Positions 1-8,551 of a stretch of 41,926 nucleotides of DNA are shown here, in pieces. The stretch's first letter is position 1. Each line of letters begins with the position of its first letter. The stretch covers positions 1 to 41,926 of the forward strand of contig JALZWM010000067.1 in NCBI GenBank assembly GCA_023300105.1, given 5' to 3'. A program made the translations under genes and the position numbers. The notes beneath the pieces were generated by a model that was given only the letters and a program-made list of their open reading frames with translations, was not told the DNA's origin and ran no database searches. Origin of the DNA: Hellea sp. GTDB taxonomy: Bacteria > Pseudomonadota > Alphaproteobacteria > Caulobacterales > Maricaulaceae.

Positions 1-667
1 GCTCAAAGTTATAGGTCGATTGCTGTATTTCATTTTGGTGAAAGACATCGCCGTAAAGAACTTCGGGTGTACCGTTGGCCTCATTCGCATCCGTAAAGAC
101 AAGGTCATAAACATTGTCCACGCCCTGCACATACATGGCGAGGCGCTCCAAACCATAAGTTAACTCACCAGAGACGAGGTCGAGGTCTTGTCCGCCGACT
201 TGTTGGAAATATGTATATTGTGAAACTTCCATACCATCGCACCAAACTTCCCAGCCAAGACCCCAAGCACCGACAGTTGGGTTTTCCCAGTCATCCTCAA
301 CAAAGCGGATATCGTGCAAATCCATATCAATACCGATAGCTTCAAGACTGCCCAGATATAGCTCTTGGTAATTGGCAGGGTTGGGCTTCATTATAACTTG
401 GAACTGATAGTAATGTTGCAAGCGGTTTGGGTTCTCACCGTAGCGGCCATCAGCCGGGCGGCGGGACGGCTGAACATAAGCCACATTCCACGGCTTTGGC
501 CCTAATGAGCGCAATACAGTCGCAGGATGAAGTGTCCCCGCGCCGACTTCGGTATCGAAGGGCTGTAAGATCACACAGCCTTGTTCCGCCCAATAATTTT
601 GGAGCGTCAAGATGAGGCCTTGAAAGGAAAGAAATTTATCTGATTTTTTTGCCATTAAACTTGCCAT
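1..667 (-). CDS. glyQ: Glycyl-tRNA synthetase alpha subunit, 5' part (runs off window start)
   Basis: This is the N-terminal ~222 residues of the alpha subunit of the heterotetrameric bacterial glycyl-tRNA synthetase, which charges tRNA-Gly together with GlyS. Reverse translation gives the characteristic run [17 protein letters not shown] near the start, then [20 protein letters not shown], then [17 protein letters not shown], all hallmarks of GlyQ. The full family length is about 290-300 residues, so the 3' end and probably glyS lie to the left of the window. Two in-frame ATGs are possible: position 667 (MASLMAKK) and 655 (MAKKSDK). Neither has a strong Shine-Dalgarno, and 655 fits the family N-terminus slightly better. 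The gene is missed by the ORF track because it is open at the window edge. It lies 75 bp downstream of DUF2007 on the same strand, possibly co-transcribed. Confidence 0.95.
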   Translation of the reverse strand, partial: MASLMAKKSDKFLSFQGLILTLQNYWAEQGCVILQPFDTEVGAGTLHPATVLRSLGPKPWNVAYVQPSRRPADGRYGENPNRLQHYYQFQVIMKPNPANYQELYLGSLEAIGIDMDLHDIRFVEDDWENPTVGAWGLGWEVWCDGMEVSQYTYFQQVGGQDLDLVSGELTYGLERLAMYVQGVDNVYDLVFTDANEANGTPEVLYGDVFHQNEIQQSTYNFE

Positions 668-742
668 TACAAAATGGCCCTGTTGTATTTGGCGCGAACC
701 TAGCCAGAACGCCCCAAATTTCAAGGCTAAAGGTTTAAGCTC

Positions 743-967
743 TTAAGGTTTATGTATTTCCTCACTTAGGCCAGCATCAACAAAAGCCTGACGCGCATCA
801 TCCGCGTCTTCATCGACAACCATCAAGCGGCGGGGGATAATACCGATAGAGCCGTCAATAATGCTCACATTTTGATCCATCAGGAAAAATGGAATATCTG
901 CCTCTTTTAACACGGCCTGCGCGAAGTTAAGGGTGGCAGGGTTCACAGTTTTCAAAATTGCAATCAT
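743..967 (-). CDS. DUF2007 family protein (putative signal-transducing protein)
   Basis: A 74-residue protein resembling DUF2007, small single-domain proteins often labelled putative prokaryotic signal transducing protein. The opening MIAILKTVNPATLNFAQAVL (a move from peptide chemistry into choosing between two sites) and the later motif IIPRRLMVVDEDADDARQAF match the family pattern of a short beta-alpha-beta fold ending in an acidic helix. No catalytic residues are evident and there is no signal peptide, so it should be cytosolic. It is transcribed divergently from the polyprenyl synthase and lies just upstream of glyQ. The molecular function of the family is unknown. The family call comes from motif recognition only. 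Confidence 0.85.
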   Translation of the reverse strand: MIAILKTVNPATLNFAQAVLKEADIPFFLMDQNVSIIDGSIGIIPRRLMVVDEDADDARQAFVDAGLSEEIHKP

Positions 968-1072
968 CTTATGCTCATATGATGCCCCTGCGACAGCAAA
1001 AGCTCTTGTGAGTCACATTATAGACCCCTAAGTTAACTGTACACCAAAAAGGTGGGCACAATAAGGTTATCC

Positions 1073-2110
1073 GTGAACGCACCCGCGCACATCAAACAAG
1101 ACAGCACAACATCTGCTGGCGCTACGCCTGCTGAAAGGCTTTTGGTGATGGCATCAGATGATATGGCCGCTGTTGATGCATTGATTTTAGAACGTATGGA
1201 TAGCCCTGTAGGTATGATTCCTAATCTTGCACAACATCTTGTTGGCGCTGGCGGCAAACGTTTGCGTCCATTGCTCACTGTCGCAACAGCACAGCTTTGC
1301 GGTTATAGAGGCACTAGCCACCATAAACTCGCCGCTGCTGTCGAGTTCATTCACTCTGCCACGCTCCTTCATGATGATGTTGTCGATGAGAGCGAACTTC
1401 GCCGCGGCCAAAAACCTGCAAACCTTATTTGGGGCAATAGCGCCTCTATCTTGGTCGGTGACTTCCTCTTTGCCCGCGCGTTTAATTTAATGGTCGAGAC
1501 CGGCTCTATGGACGCGCTTGGAATATTATCTAACGCCTCCTCTGTGATTGCAGAAGGCGAAGTTCAGCAACTTGCCGCTCTGCGTGATGTGAACATGACC
1601 GAGACCGCCTATATGGAAGTGATCTCTGCCAAGACAGCCGCACTTTTCGCTGCGGCCAGTGAAGTCTCACCCGTAATTGCGGGCTGTGCCGACAAAGAAC
1701 GTCATGCCTTGCGCGATTACGGATTAAAATTAGGCCTCGCCTTTCAGCTCGTTGATGACGCGCTTGATTACGGGGGCTTTGAGTCCGCGCTAGGTAAATC
1801 TATCGGGGATGATTTCCGCGAGGGTAAAATGACACTTCCTGTTATTCGCGCCGTCGCCGCAGCGAATGCCTCAGAAAATACGGTCGAAATAGATTTCTGG
1901 CACCGCGTGATTGTAGATCACAAGCAAACAGATGTTGATTTTGAAACTGCCGTCTCAATGCTTCGTAAAGCCGGCGCGCTTGACGCAACAATGGATATGG
2001 CGCGAAAGTTTTCAGCAGAGGCTAGAGACGCCTTATCTGTTTTCCCAAAAAGCCAATGGCGCGAGACTCTCGAAGACCTCGCAGATTTTGTAGTCGACCG
2101 GATTAATTAA
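1073..2110 (+). CDS. ispB: Polyprenyl (octaprenyl/decaprenyl) diphosphate synthase
   Basis: Trans-prenyltransferase that elongates farnesyl diphosphate with IPP to make the long isoprenoid tail of ubiquinone. Both aspartate-rich motifs are visible: LLHDDVVDE about 100 residues in and LVDDALDY about 225 residues in, with the basic GGKRLRP substrate-binding motif near the N-terminus. The ORF track starts at GTG 1052. A second in-frame GTG at 1073 has an AAGG six bases upstream and is preferred here, giving about 345 residues. Product chain length (C40, C45 or C50) cannot be read by eye, so the symbol is by general homology. It fits with the UbiH-type hydroxylase and ETF-QO elsewhere in the window as part of quinone-linked respiration. 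Confidence 0.93.
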   Translation: MNAPAHIKQDSTTSAGATPAERLLVMASDDMAAVDALILERMDSPVGMIPNLAQHLVGAGGKRLRPLLTVATAQLCGYRGTSHHKLAAAVEFIHSATLLHDDVVDESELRRGQKPANLIWGNSASILVGDFLFARAFNLMVETGSMDALGILSNASSVIAEGEVQQLAALRDVNMTETAYMEVISAKTAALFAAASEVSPVIAGCADKERHALRDYGLKLGLAFQLVDDALDYGGFESALGKSIGDDFREGKMTLPVIRAVAAANASENTVEIDFWHRVIVDHKQTDVDFETAVSMLRKAGALDATMDMARKFSAEARDALSVFPKSQWRETLEDLADFVVDRIN

Positions 2111-2144
2111 CTTTACACCATTAATAGACGCTCATAAATGAACT

Positions 2145-2672
2145 CTAGAGAATAGAGCTCACGGCCGCATCGAATATAGAGTTATCATCATTAACGGCGC
2201 TTATCATCATAGCCCCTTCCAACAATGAAAGTGTTATCTTGGCTTTACTTACAGGGTCAGCATGACCGTAAGCTTCATATTGAGCCGTTAGCCATAAAAC
2301 ATTTCTATCAAAAAAACTTTTTACCTCATGCGTCACGCCCTCTGGTAACCCCGCCGCTTCAGCGCCCAGCACGGCGCAAAGACACACAAGGTTTTGGTCT
2401 TTGAGTTCGGAATTAAAAATACTCGCAAAGGCTTTGATTTTATCTTGAGGTGTTTTTAGCTCTGATGTGTTTTGCTTGACGGCCGCGAAAAAATTTTCTG
2501 AGTAACGCTGCACAAGAGCCACGCCCAAATCTTCCTTTTTAGGAAAATGATAATGTAAACTTGCGCTCTTAATACCAATCTCAGACGCGATATCACGATA
2601 GCTTACTGCATTATATCCCGCTTGCCGCATACGACGCTCGGCGATGTCTAAAATTATATTGGGGCGATCCAT
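2145..2672 (-). CDS. TetR/AcrR family transcriptional regulator
   Basis: A 175-residue one-component repressor. The N-terminal helix-turn-helix is typical of TetR (YRDIASEIGIKSASLHYHFPKKEDL, about residues 24-48 in outline), followed by an all-helical ligand-binding and dimerisation domain of unknown specificity. It is divergent from the VOC and CmcJ-like genes, and the 163-bp gap holds a near-ideal palindromic operator (see 2746-2796). The simplest inference is that it represses itself and the VOC/CmcJ unit until an effector binds. Its C-terminus is slightly short for the family but shows no sign of truncation. An imperfect inverted repeat (GAACTCTA / TAGAGCTC) covers its 3' end, facing the end of the prenyl synthase gene. 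Confidence 0.93.
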   Translation of the reverse strand: MDRPNIILDIAERRMRQAGYNAVSYRDIASEIGIKSASLHYHFPKKEDLGVALVQRYSENFFAAVKQNTSELKTPQDKIKAFASIFNSELKDQNLVCLCAVLGAEAAGLPEGVTHEVKSFFDRNVLWLTAQYEAYGHADPVSKAKITLSLLEGAMMISAVNDDNSIFDAAVSSIL

Positions 2673-2745
2673 AATAATTGCGTATCAACTTTCCGTGTTT
2701 TGAGCTTCAAAGCATATTTTACGCTTGAAGTTTAGTGAATACAAG

Positions 2746-2796
2746 ATATCTATCTACTACTAGATAGATTGGCAAATTAAAAATTATATCTATCTA
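2746..2796. promoter_or_regulatory. Putative TetR operator: three ATCTATCTA-type half-sites
   Basis: A perfect inverted repeat ATCTATCTA-CTAC-TAGATAGAT occupies 2748-2769. A third half-site ATCTATCTA lies at 2788-2796. The 11-base string ATATCTATCTA occurs twice, beginning at 2746 and 2786, exactly 40 bases apart, which is close to four helical turns. The site lies between the start codons of the divergent TetR gene and the VOC gene, the classical position for a TetR-family operator. Binding by the adjacent regulator is inferred, not shown. Confidence 0.75.
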
Positions 2797-2835
2797 GCCT
2801 GCTTAAACTCCCAAGTTCTTGAAAGGAACTACGAT

Positions 2836-3198
2836 ATGATCGGATACACAACAATAGGTGTTAAAGACTTAGACGCTGCAAAAAAGTTTTACACTGAGCT
2901 TTTTGATGCTGAGGTTTTAGTTGACGTTGGACGCCTCGCTATGATCGGCAAATCAATTGAGGAGCCTAAAATCGCCGTTTGCACTCCCTTTAACGAAGAA
3001 GCGCCTAGCGTAGGTAACGGCTCTATGGTTGCCTTTCCTGGTGGATCTCGCAAAGGTGCCGAAGATCTTTACCATAAAGCTATCGCACTAGGCGCAACAT
3101 GTGACGGAGAGCCTGGCACACGTATTGAAAACGTATTTTACGGTGCGTATGTCAAAGATCTAGACGGCAACAAGCTTTGCTTCTTTGACTTTAGCTAG
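2836..3198 (+). CDS. VOC (glyoxalase/bleomycin resistance/dioxygenase) superfamily protein
   Basis: A 120-residue single-domain vicinal-oxygen-chelate fold protein. The start MIGYTTIGVKDLDAAKKFYT and the end YGAYVKDLDGNKLCFF are the characteristic beta-alpha-beta-beta-beta modules of glyoxalase-like proteins. SD sequence GAAAGGAA lies a few bases before the ATG. These proteins can be metal-dependent isomerases or dioxygenases, or drug-binding proteins. The canonical His/Glu metal ligands are not obvious here (no His in the first module), so it may bind rather than convert its ligand. It is the first gene after the TetR operator and is followed by a hairpin and then the CmcJ-like gene. Confidence 0.88.
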   Translation: MIGYTTIGVKDLDAAKKFYTELFDAEVLVDVGRLAMIGKSIEEPKIAVCTPFNEEAPSVGNGSMVAFPGGSRKGAEDLYHKAIALGATCDGEPGTRIENVFYGAYVKDLDGNKLCFFDFS

Positions 3199-3211
3199 TC
3201 CAAATAATTTG

Positions 3212-3235
3212 AACGCAAGCCTAATGGCTTGCGTT
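3212..3235 (+). terminator. Intergenic hairpin, terminator or attenuator between VOC and CmcJ-like genes
   Basis: A perfect 10-bp stem, AACGCAAGCC-TAAT-GGCTTGCGTT, is followed by the pyrimidine-rich TCTATTCT. It resembles an intrinsic terminator with a weak U-tract. It sits 13 bases after the VOC stop codon and 23 bases before the CmcJ-like start codon. It probably lets part of the transcription through, making the VOC protein more abundant than the downstream enzyme. Confidence 0.6.
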
Positions 3236-3258
3236 TCTATTCTAGGAAAGAGTTTTTC

Positions 3259-4071
3259 ATGACCGCGCAAACAACAGGCCCTATTATAGCTCATCTCAAT
3301 TATATTAAACCTGACACATTAGTTACTCCTGAAGTAACTTATTCTGGCGCGTCTCAACCACAAAAATATAGTGACGCCTACGCTTTCATGCCTGCAACCA
3401 TAAATGATGCGCGTCAGTTAAGCGAAACATTCGACATCCACAAACAGGGCTTTGAGCTAGTCACATCACCAACAGTGAATAATGATTTTGAAGATGATAA
3501 AATCATTAAAGGCCTATATTATGACGAAGTGTCTGCCATTGTTCGCACTTCAACTGGCGCAAAGCACGTGTTCGTATTTGACCATACAGTAAGGATTGGA
3601 AAAAAGGATAGTCTTCGTAAACCAGCTCACCATGTTCACAATGATTATACAGAACATACCGCTATTGTTAGAGCCGAGGAAGTGATTGGGCAAGAAATGT
3701 TTGCTAAAATGAAGGGCAAACGCATGATCCAAATTAATGTCTGGCGGCCATTGGTTGATAAAGTTCAGCGTTCTCCCCTCTCCTTTTGCGATGCCGCCAG
3801 TATCAATCAAAAAGATCTCGTTCCTGCAAAAATTCGTTTCCCAGATACAGACCATATCGGTGAAATATATGCCTTACGTAAATCGGCAGGACAGCGTTGG
3901 TTATATTTCTCAGAAATGACACATGATGAAGTTGCGCTCATCAAAGGCTATGACTCTCTTACTGAAGGCCTTGCGCGATTTACTCCCCACACTGCTTTTG
4001 AATATCCAGATCAAGACCCAAATATTGGCGATCGGAAAAGCATCGAAACGCGCACTTTTGCATTTTATTAA
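3259..4071 (+). CDS. CmcJ/NvfI-family putative oxidoreductase (hydroxylase/desaturase-like)
   Basis: About 270 residues resembling the CmcJ / NvfI / AsaB / GA4-desaturase-like family, whose members occur in fungal and bacterial secondary metabolism and are regarded as hydroxylases, desaturases or methylation helpers. Recognisable elements are HHVHNDYTEHTA in the middle, INVWRPL soon after, and GYDS followed by FTPHTAFEYPD near the end. The ORF track begins at TTG 3229, but ATG 3259 is preceded by AGGAAAG eight bases upstream and matches the family start better. There is no signal peptide. Placement behind a TetR operator together with a VOC protein suggests an inducible modification or detoxification step. 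The substrate is unknown and the family call is by motif memory. Confidence 0.78.
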   Translation: MTAQTTGPIIAHLNYIKPDTLVTPEVTYSGASQPQKYSDAYAFMPATINDARQLSETFDIHKQGFELVTSPTVNNDFEDDKIIKGLYYDEVSAIVRTSTGAKHVFVFDHTVRIGKKDSLRKPAHHVHNDYTEHTAIVRAEEVIGQEMFAKMKGKRMIQINVWRPLVDKVQRSPLSFCDAASINQKDLVPAKIRFPDTDHIGEIYALRKSAGQRWLYFSEMTHDEVALIKGYDSLTEGLARFTPHTAFEYPDQDPNIGDRKSIETRTFAFY

Positions 4072-4113
4072 GCGAAGTCTGAAAGCCCATCAGGCTTCAA
4101 ATCTAAGATAGCG

Positions 4114-4947
4114 TTATGCCTCACCCAAAAGTGTTGCTGCGCACCACCACTCAGGGTTTTGCGTTTTAATCTTAGCTTCTGCCCGCTTAAGCGCGGTACT
4201 TGTGTCAAAAATTCCAAAGCACGTTGCGCCGGAGCCCGACATGCGGGCCAGCTGACAGCCTTCTTGCGAGGCGAGCGTTCTAAGGACATCGCCAATAATC
4301 GGAGCTTGAGCAATCGCGATTGGTTCCAAATCATTGCGGCCGTCCAAAGCACGGGAGAGCAGATCACCTGATGTTTTCATAGGCCGAGGCGTTTCACGAA
4401 TATTGGAGCCAGCGTCGAAAGCCTTAAAAATTGCACCTGTTGAGACAGCAGTTCCAGGATTTATGAGCAGTGCATATAATTGTCCCATATCAGGTAAAAC
4501 GGCCACGTCTCCACCAATACCTGTCATATGGGCCGTTTGGGATTTCAGGCACACAGGCACATCCGCGCCAAGCCCAACTGCAGTCTCTAAACTATCAACC
4601 TCGCACATACGTAAAACCGCGGCGGCATTCGCGCTGCCCCCGCCAATACCTGCAGATACAGGAAGGTTTTTTTTGAGAGTAACATGACACGCTTTGGACT
4701 TCGTCGATGCCAGAGCTTTTAGAATAAGGTTATCATCACCTACCGTGAGCCCCTCTCCAAAAGGGCCCTCAATTGATAAAGTTGTTTTATCTGCTAAGGT
4801 CATCACAAGACTATCCCCAACATCCGCAAACACAACGAGGCTATCAAGTGGGTGATAACCTAGAAACGGGTCATGCGGGTCTTGAATGACCCGCCCAACA
4901 TGTAGTGTTAAATTTATTTTCGCGCGCGCAAACTCTGTTTTTTTCAT
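4114..4947 (-). CDS. ispE: 4-diphosphocytidyl-2-C-methyl-D-erythritol kinase
   Basis: GHMP-family kinase that phosphorylates CDP-methylerythritol in the MEP (non-mevalonate) isoprenoid pathway, which supplies IPP to the polyprenyl synthase at the left of this window. The N-terminus has FARAKINLTLHVG (substrate-binding Lys/Asn), the ATP-binding glycine loop reads PVSAGIGGGSANAAA at about residues 91-105, and the third GHMP motif is MSGSGATCFGIF near the C-terminus. Length 277 residues is usual. It is the last gene of a minus-strand run ETF-QO > TPR lipoprotein > ispE, with 17 bases between it and the TPR gene. It faces the CmcJ-like gene tail to tail across 42 bases. Confidence 0.97.
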   Translation of the reverse strand: MKKTEFARAKINLTLHVGRVIQDPHDPFLGYHPLDSLVVFADVGDSLVMTLADKTTLSIEGPFGEGLTVGDDNLILKALASTKSKACHVTLKKNLPVSAGIGGGSANAAAVLRMCEVDSLETAVGLGADVPVCLKSQTAHMTGIGGDVAVLPDMGQLYALLINPGTAVSTGAIFKAFDAGSNIRETPRPMKTSGDLLSRALDGRNDLEPIAIAQAPIIGDVLRTLASQEGCQLARMSGSGATCFGIFDTSTALKRAEAKIKTQNPEWWCAATLLGEA

Positions 4948-4964
4948 ATCAGATACAGACGCGG

Positions 4965-6680
4965 TTATGGCGCTACCGATACAGCTTCTAATCCGCCCTT
5001 GAGTTTCATACTAATTGCCGCGCGCTCTTCTTCTGTTGGGTCATAATCCAAAGCCCGTTCCCATTGATAGCCAGCCTCACGGTAACGTCCGAGTTTCCAA
5101 TATACATCCCCCAAATGATCGATAATTGTTGCAGAACTTGGCGCAAGAACAACCGCATTTTCGAGCTGTACTTTAGCTTCACTATATTGACCAAGTTTAT
5201 AATGTGCCCATCCCAGACTATCAACAATCGCGCCGCTATTGGGTTCAAGCTTAATTGCTTTGTTAATCATCGCAAAGGCTTCGGTCAGGTTTTCGCCGCG
5301 GTCAACCCATGTATAGCCTAAGTAATTTAGCGCATCCGCATTATCAGGTTCAATGGCAAGTACTCGCTTGAAGTCGGCCTCCGCATTGGCCCATTGCTTT
5401 TCACGCTCATGGCAAATACCGCGAAAATAAAGCGGCTGTGTGTTGTCCTTAATTTCCTCTTCGCTCATTGATTTCACAAGCGCGTCATAAATAGGCAGTG
5501 CATCCGTATAATTTTCACGAATAAGGCGCGCACGGCCCAAGGCTTCGCGGGTCACAAAAGATGGGTGCGAAGCATTAATAGCTTCAAAAACTTCCATCGC
5601 TTTATCATCTTTTTCACGCGAGAACCAAATATTCGCTTGAGATAACTTTGTCGAGACAATGTAATCCGAACTTGGCTTGATATCTTCATAAAGCGCCATA
5701 GCTTCATCTTCACGGTCTGTACTTTCAAGCAATGACCCAAGCCATAAACTCGCTTTATCATGGTCAGGGTCTAACGTTAGCGCCATACGCAAAAACACTT
5801 CGCCCGCATCGCGTGCACGGTTGGCAACAAAAAACTGAAAGGCAGGTTCGGTCAATGCCCTTGCTGCTTCTTGTTTTGGCGTTAACAAGCCATCAATCGG
5901 CTCTCCTGCATTTAGTGCGTCTATATATCTGCGAATAGGCCCAGATTCGTAGTTACCATTCTCTTTCGAAAAAGCCTCAAGCTCTTTCAATGCCAGATCA
6001 TTTTCATCAATGCTATGTAGGAATCTCGCTTTAGCCAACCGTGTTTCAATTGGCGCGAGGCCTGATTCTTCGGCTAACTCAAAAGCTGTTCTCGCCGCAT
6101 CAACATTGCCGGCAAGCGCTTCTGCTTTAGCAATTTGTAACCCGCCCAAAGCATCAAAATATGAGCCGCCGCCTATCTCTTCAAATGTCTTACGCGCGTT
6201 ATCAAGATCATTATCTGCAGCATAGCTCCACCCTTTGATAATCCCCATCAAAATACCCATTGTCAGATCACCTGTATCCAGAGTGAGCAGGTCTTGGGCT
6301 TGGTTATGGCGGCCTTCTTCGAAGGCTTTAGTTCCTAAAATTGCGAGCGCCATCGGCTCTTTTTTATCTTTGCGGTGAATATCACCAGCCGTTTGGTGAG
6401 TGAGCTCAAGATCACCTGCCGTCAAAGCAGATGTTAGTGCGCGGCGGCCTAATGAAATATCATTATCGGCGCGAGAAAAAGCACGACTATAATACTTTGA
6501 TCGAGCATCAGACTTTTCAATATAATTGGCATAACTACCTGCAAGATAGTCCCCAAATAGCTTCCCATCTTCTGGCCTATCAGCGCCTAAATATTCTGTT
6601 TGAGCCGTAGTTTGGCAGGATGTCTGACAAGACGCGAGCAAGAGTGCCGCACAAGCTGTCATGTAGTGACGTAATTTCAT
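4965..6680 (-). CDS. Tetratricopeptide-repeat lipoprotein
   Basis: A 571-residue protein built almost entirely of TPR helices. The N-terminus is a lipoprotein signal with lipobox L-A-S-C (Cys18), so it should be lipid-anchored facing the periplasm. TPR units are clearest in the second half (for example LNYLGYTWVDRG, IVDSLGWAHYKLGQYSEA, IIDHLGDVYWKLGRYREA). Such a protein probably acts as a scaffold for other envelope proteins. The same TPR gene is common upstream of ispE in alphaproteobacteria, where its role is not established. It follows ETF-QO after 40 bases and is probably co-transcribed with it. Confidence 0.9.
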   Translation of the reverse strand: MKLRHYMTACAALLLASCQTSCQTTAQTEYLGADRPEDGKLFGDYLAGSYANYIEKSDARSKYYSRAFSRADNDISLGRRALTSALTAGDLELTHQTAGDIHRKDKKEPMALAILGTKAFEEGRHNQAQDLLTLDTGDLTMGILMGIIKGWSYAADNDLDNARKTFEEIGGGSYFDALGGLQIAKAEALAGNVDAARTAFELAEESGLAPIETRLAKARFLHSIDENDLALKELEAFSKENGNYESGPIRRYIDALNAGEPIDGLLTPKQEAARALTEPAFQFFVANRARDAGEVFLRMALTLDPDHDKASLWLGSLLESTDREDEAMALYEDIKPSSDYIVSTKLSQANIWFSREKDDKAMEVFEAINASHPSFVTREALGRARLIRENYTDALPIYDALVKSMSEEEIKDNTQPLYFRGICHEREKQWANAEADFKRVLAIEPDNADALNYLGYTWVDRGENLTEAFAMINKAIKLEPNSGAIVDSLGWAHYKLGQYSEAKVQLENAVVLAPSSATIIDHLGDVYWKLGRYREAGYQWERALDYDPTEEERAAISMKLKGGLEAVSVAP

Positions 6681-6720
6681 TTAAGTCTCTTCTAACCGAA
6701 TAACTATTTTAGGGACTGTA

Positions 6721-8445
6721 TTACATATTCGGATAATTAGGGCCACCGCCGCCTTCAGGTACATTCCACACAATGTTTTTACTTGGATCTTTAATATCAC
6801 AAGTTTTACAGTGCACACAATTTTGAGCGTTGATTTGAAAACGCGGGTTTGAACCGTCATCATCACGTAGAACCTCATAGACACCCGCCGGACAATAACG
6901 CTGAGCAGGTTCGTTGAATTTTGGTAGATTTATATTGATGGGTACAGTCTTATCAAGCAATTGCAAATGGCTGGGCTGTTCTTCACCGTGATTAGTCGCA
7001 GAGAAAGACACGTTCGTTAAACGATCAAAAGATAAAACACCGTCAGGCTTAGGGTAATCAATCGTTTTAAATTTACTCGCATCTTGTGTTGATTGCGCGT
7101 CATCTTTCCCGTGCGGGAGTGTCATAGTAAGTTTCTTAAACTTAATCATTCGCTTTAAACTCATAACGGCGCCAACAATGTGGAGCTTAGTTACAGTCGC
7201 AAACCACATATCCATGCCGCCCAGTAGCATGCCGCCCAACAACGGACCGAAGCGGGCATTAAGCGGGGCTACATTACGAACAGCAGCAAGGTCTTTCCCA
7301 ACAGGCCCGTTAAGCAAGGCCATATCATAGGCCGTAAGTTCATCCGCAGATCGGCCTTCTTTCAAGGCAGCATAAGCCGCCTCAGCCGCATCAATACCTG
7401 AATGCATGGCGTTATGATTACCTTTTATACGCGGTAAGTTTACCAAGCCTGCAGAGCAGCCGAGCAAAGCGCCACCAGGAAAAGAAACTTTAGGAATAGA
7501 CTGCGAGCCACCTTTTGTAACAACGCGCGCTCCATAAGCTACGCGTTTTCCGCCTTCAAGCACTTTTGCGATATCAGGATGATGCTTCCAACGCTGAAAT
7601 TCAGCATAGGGGAAAAGGTTGGGGTTTTTGTAATTCAGGTCAATAATATAACCGAGAAAAACTTGGTTATTCTCAGCGTGATATAAGAATGAGCCGCCGC
7701 CATTTTTCCATCCAATCGGCCAACCCGCCGTATGAACCACAGCGCCTTCGCTATGGTTTTCGGGCTTCACATCCCAAATCTCTTTCATACCGAGGCCAAA
7801 TTTTTGTGGCTCGACGCCCTCGTCTAAATCATATTTCGCAATAGCTATTTTTGACAATGAACCGCGAGCGCCTTCGGAGAGAAAGACATATTTACCATGA
7901 AGTTCCATTCCAGCTTCATAGCCCTCGCCTTTAGATCCATCACTAGAGATACCAAATTCGCCCGCAACAACACCTTTAACACTGCCGTCGGCGCGATACA
8001 CAAGCTGTGAACACGCCATGCCAGGAAAGACTTCGACGCCCAAAGCTTCGGCTTGCTCTGCCATCCAACGGCACGTGTTCCCCATTGAAACAATGTAGTT
8101 GCCGTGATTATTCATCAAAGGCGGCATAATGAAATTAGGGATGCGAAGCGAGCCTCCTTTGCCAAGCATCAAAAGCTTATCTGAGACAACCTTTGTTTTA
8201 ACGGGCGCACCTTTTTCTGCCCAATCAGGCATAAGACGATTAAGCCCACTCGGATCCAAAACAGCACCAGATAAAATATGCGCCCCGACTTCTGAGCCTT
8301 TCTCTAGAACAACAACGCTAATATCATCTCCACCTAATTGTTTGAGCCGAATGGCGGCAGATAGACCTGCAGGGCCTGCGCCAACGATGACGACATCATA
8401 TTCCATGCTTTCACGGCTTGGTGTATTATTATTGCTTTCACTCAT
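6721..8445 (-). CDS. Electron transfer flavoprotein-ubiquinone oxidoreductase
   Basis: Membrane-associated FAD and [4Fe-4S] enzyme that passes electrons from ETF (reduced by acyl-CoA and other dehydrogenases) to ubiquinone. The N-terminal dinucleotide-binding motif VVIVGAGPAGLSAAIRLK is followed by LEKGSEVGAHILSGAVLDP, highly typical of ETF-QO. The C-terminus carries a ferredoxin-like cluster-binding module with RYCPAGVYEV and NCVHCKTCDIKDP. Length 574 residues is as in the family. It is the first gene of the operon with the TPR lipoprotein and ispE. It links metabolically with the beta-oxidation-like genes at 15763-19016, though they are not adjacent. Confidence 0.97.
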   Translation of the reverse strand: MSESNNNTPSRESMEYDVVIVGAGPAGLSAAIRLKQLGGDDISVVVLEKGSEVGAHILSGAVLDPSGLNRLMPDWAEKGAPVKTKVVSDKLLMLGKGGSLRIPNFIMPPLMNNHGNYIVSMGNTCRWMAEQAEALGVEVFPGMACSQLVYRADGSVKGVVAGEFGISSDGSKGEGYEAGMELHGKYVFLSEGARGSLSKIAIAKYDLDEGVEPQKFGLGMKEIWDVKPENHSEGAVVHTAGWPIGWKNGGGSFLYHAENNQVFLGYIIDLNYKNPNLFPYAEFQRWKHHPDIAKVLEGGKRVAYGARVVTKGGSQSIPKVSFPGGALLGCSAGLVNLPRIKGNHNAMHSGIDAAEAAYAALKEGRSADELTAYDMALLNGPVGKDLAAVRNVAPLNARFGPLLGGMLLGGMDMWFATVTKLHIVGAVMSLKRMIKFKKLTMTLPHGKDDAQSTQDASKFKTIDYPKPDGVLSFDRLTNVSFSATNHGEEQPSHLQLLDKTVPININLPKFNEPAQRYCPAGVYEVLRDDDGSNPRFQINAQNCVHCKTCDIKDPSKNIVWNVPEGGGGPNYPNM

Positions 8446-8551
8446 GACTAGGACTCGCTTTTCCTTCGGATTTCACTTAACGAATAAACATATTTATACA
8501 GCGAAACAAGCATTCGCTTTTGAATCATTAGGCTCAGTCATAACTAACAGT

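Noticed and set aside
8129-8551. Long open reading frame on the plus strand extending the RimK gene back through the ETF-QO start region.
   Set aside because: The frame is open only because it runs antisense to a real gene. A RimK protein of normal length begins at about 8552.
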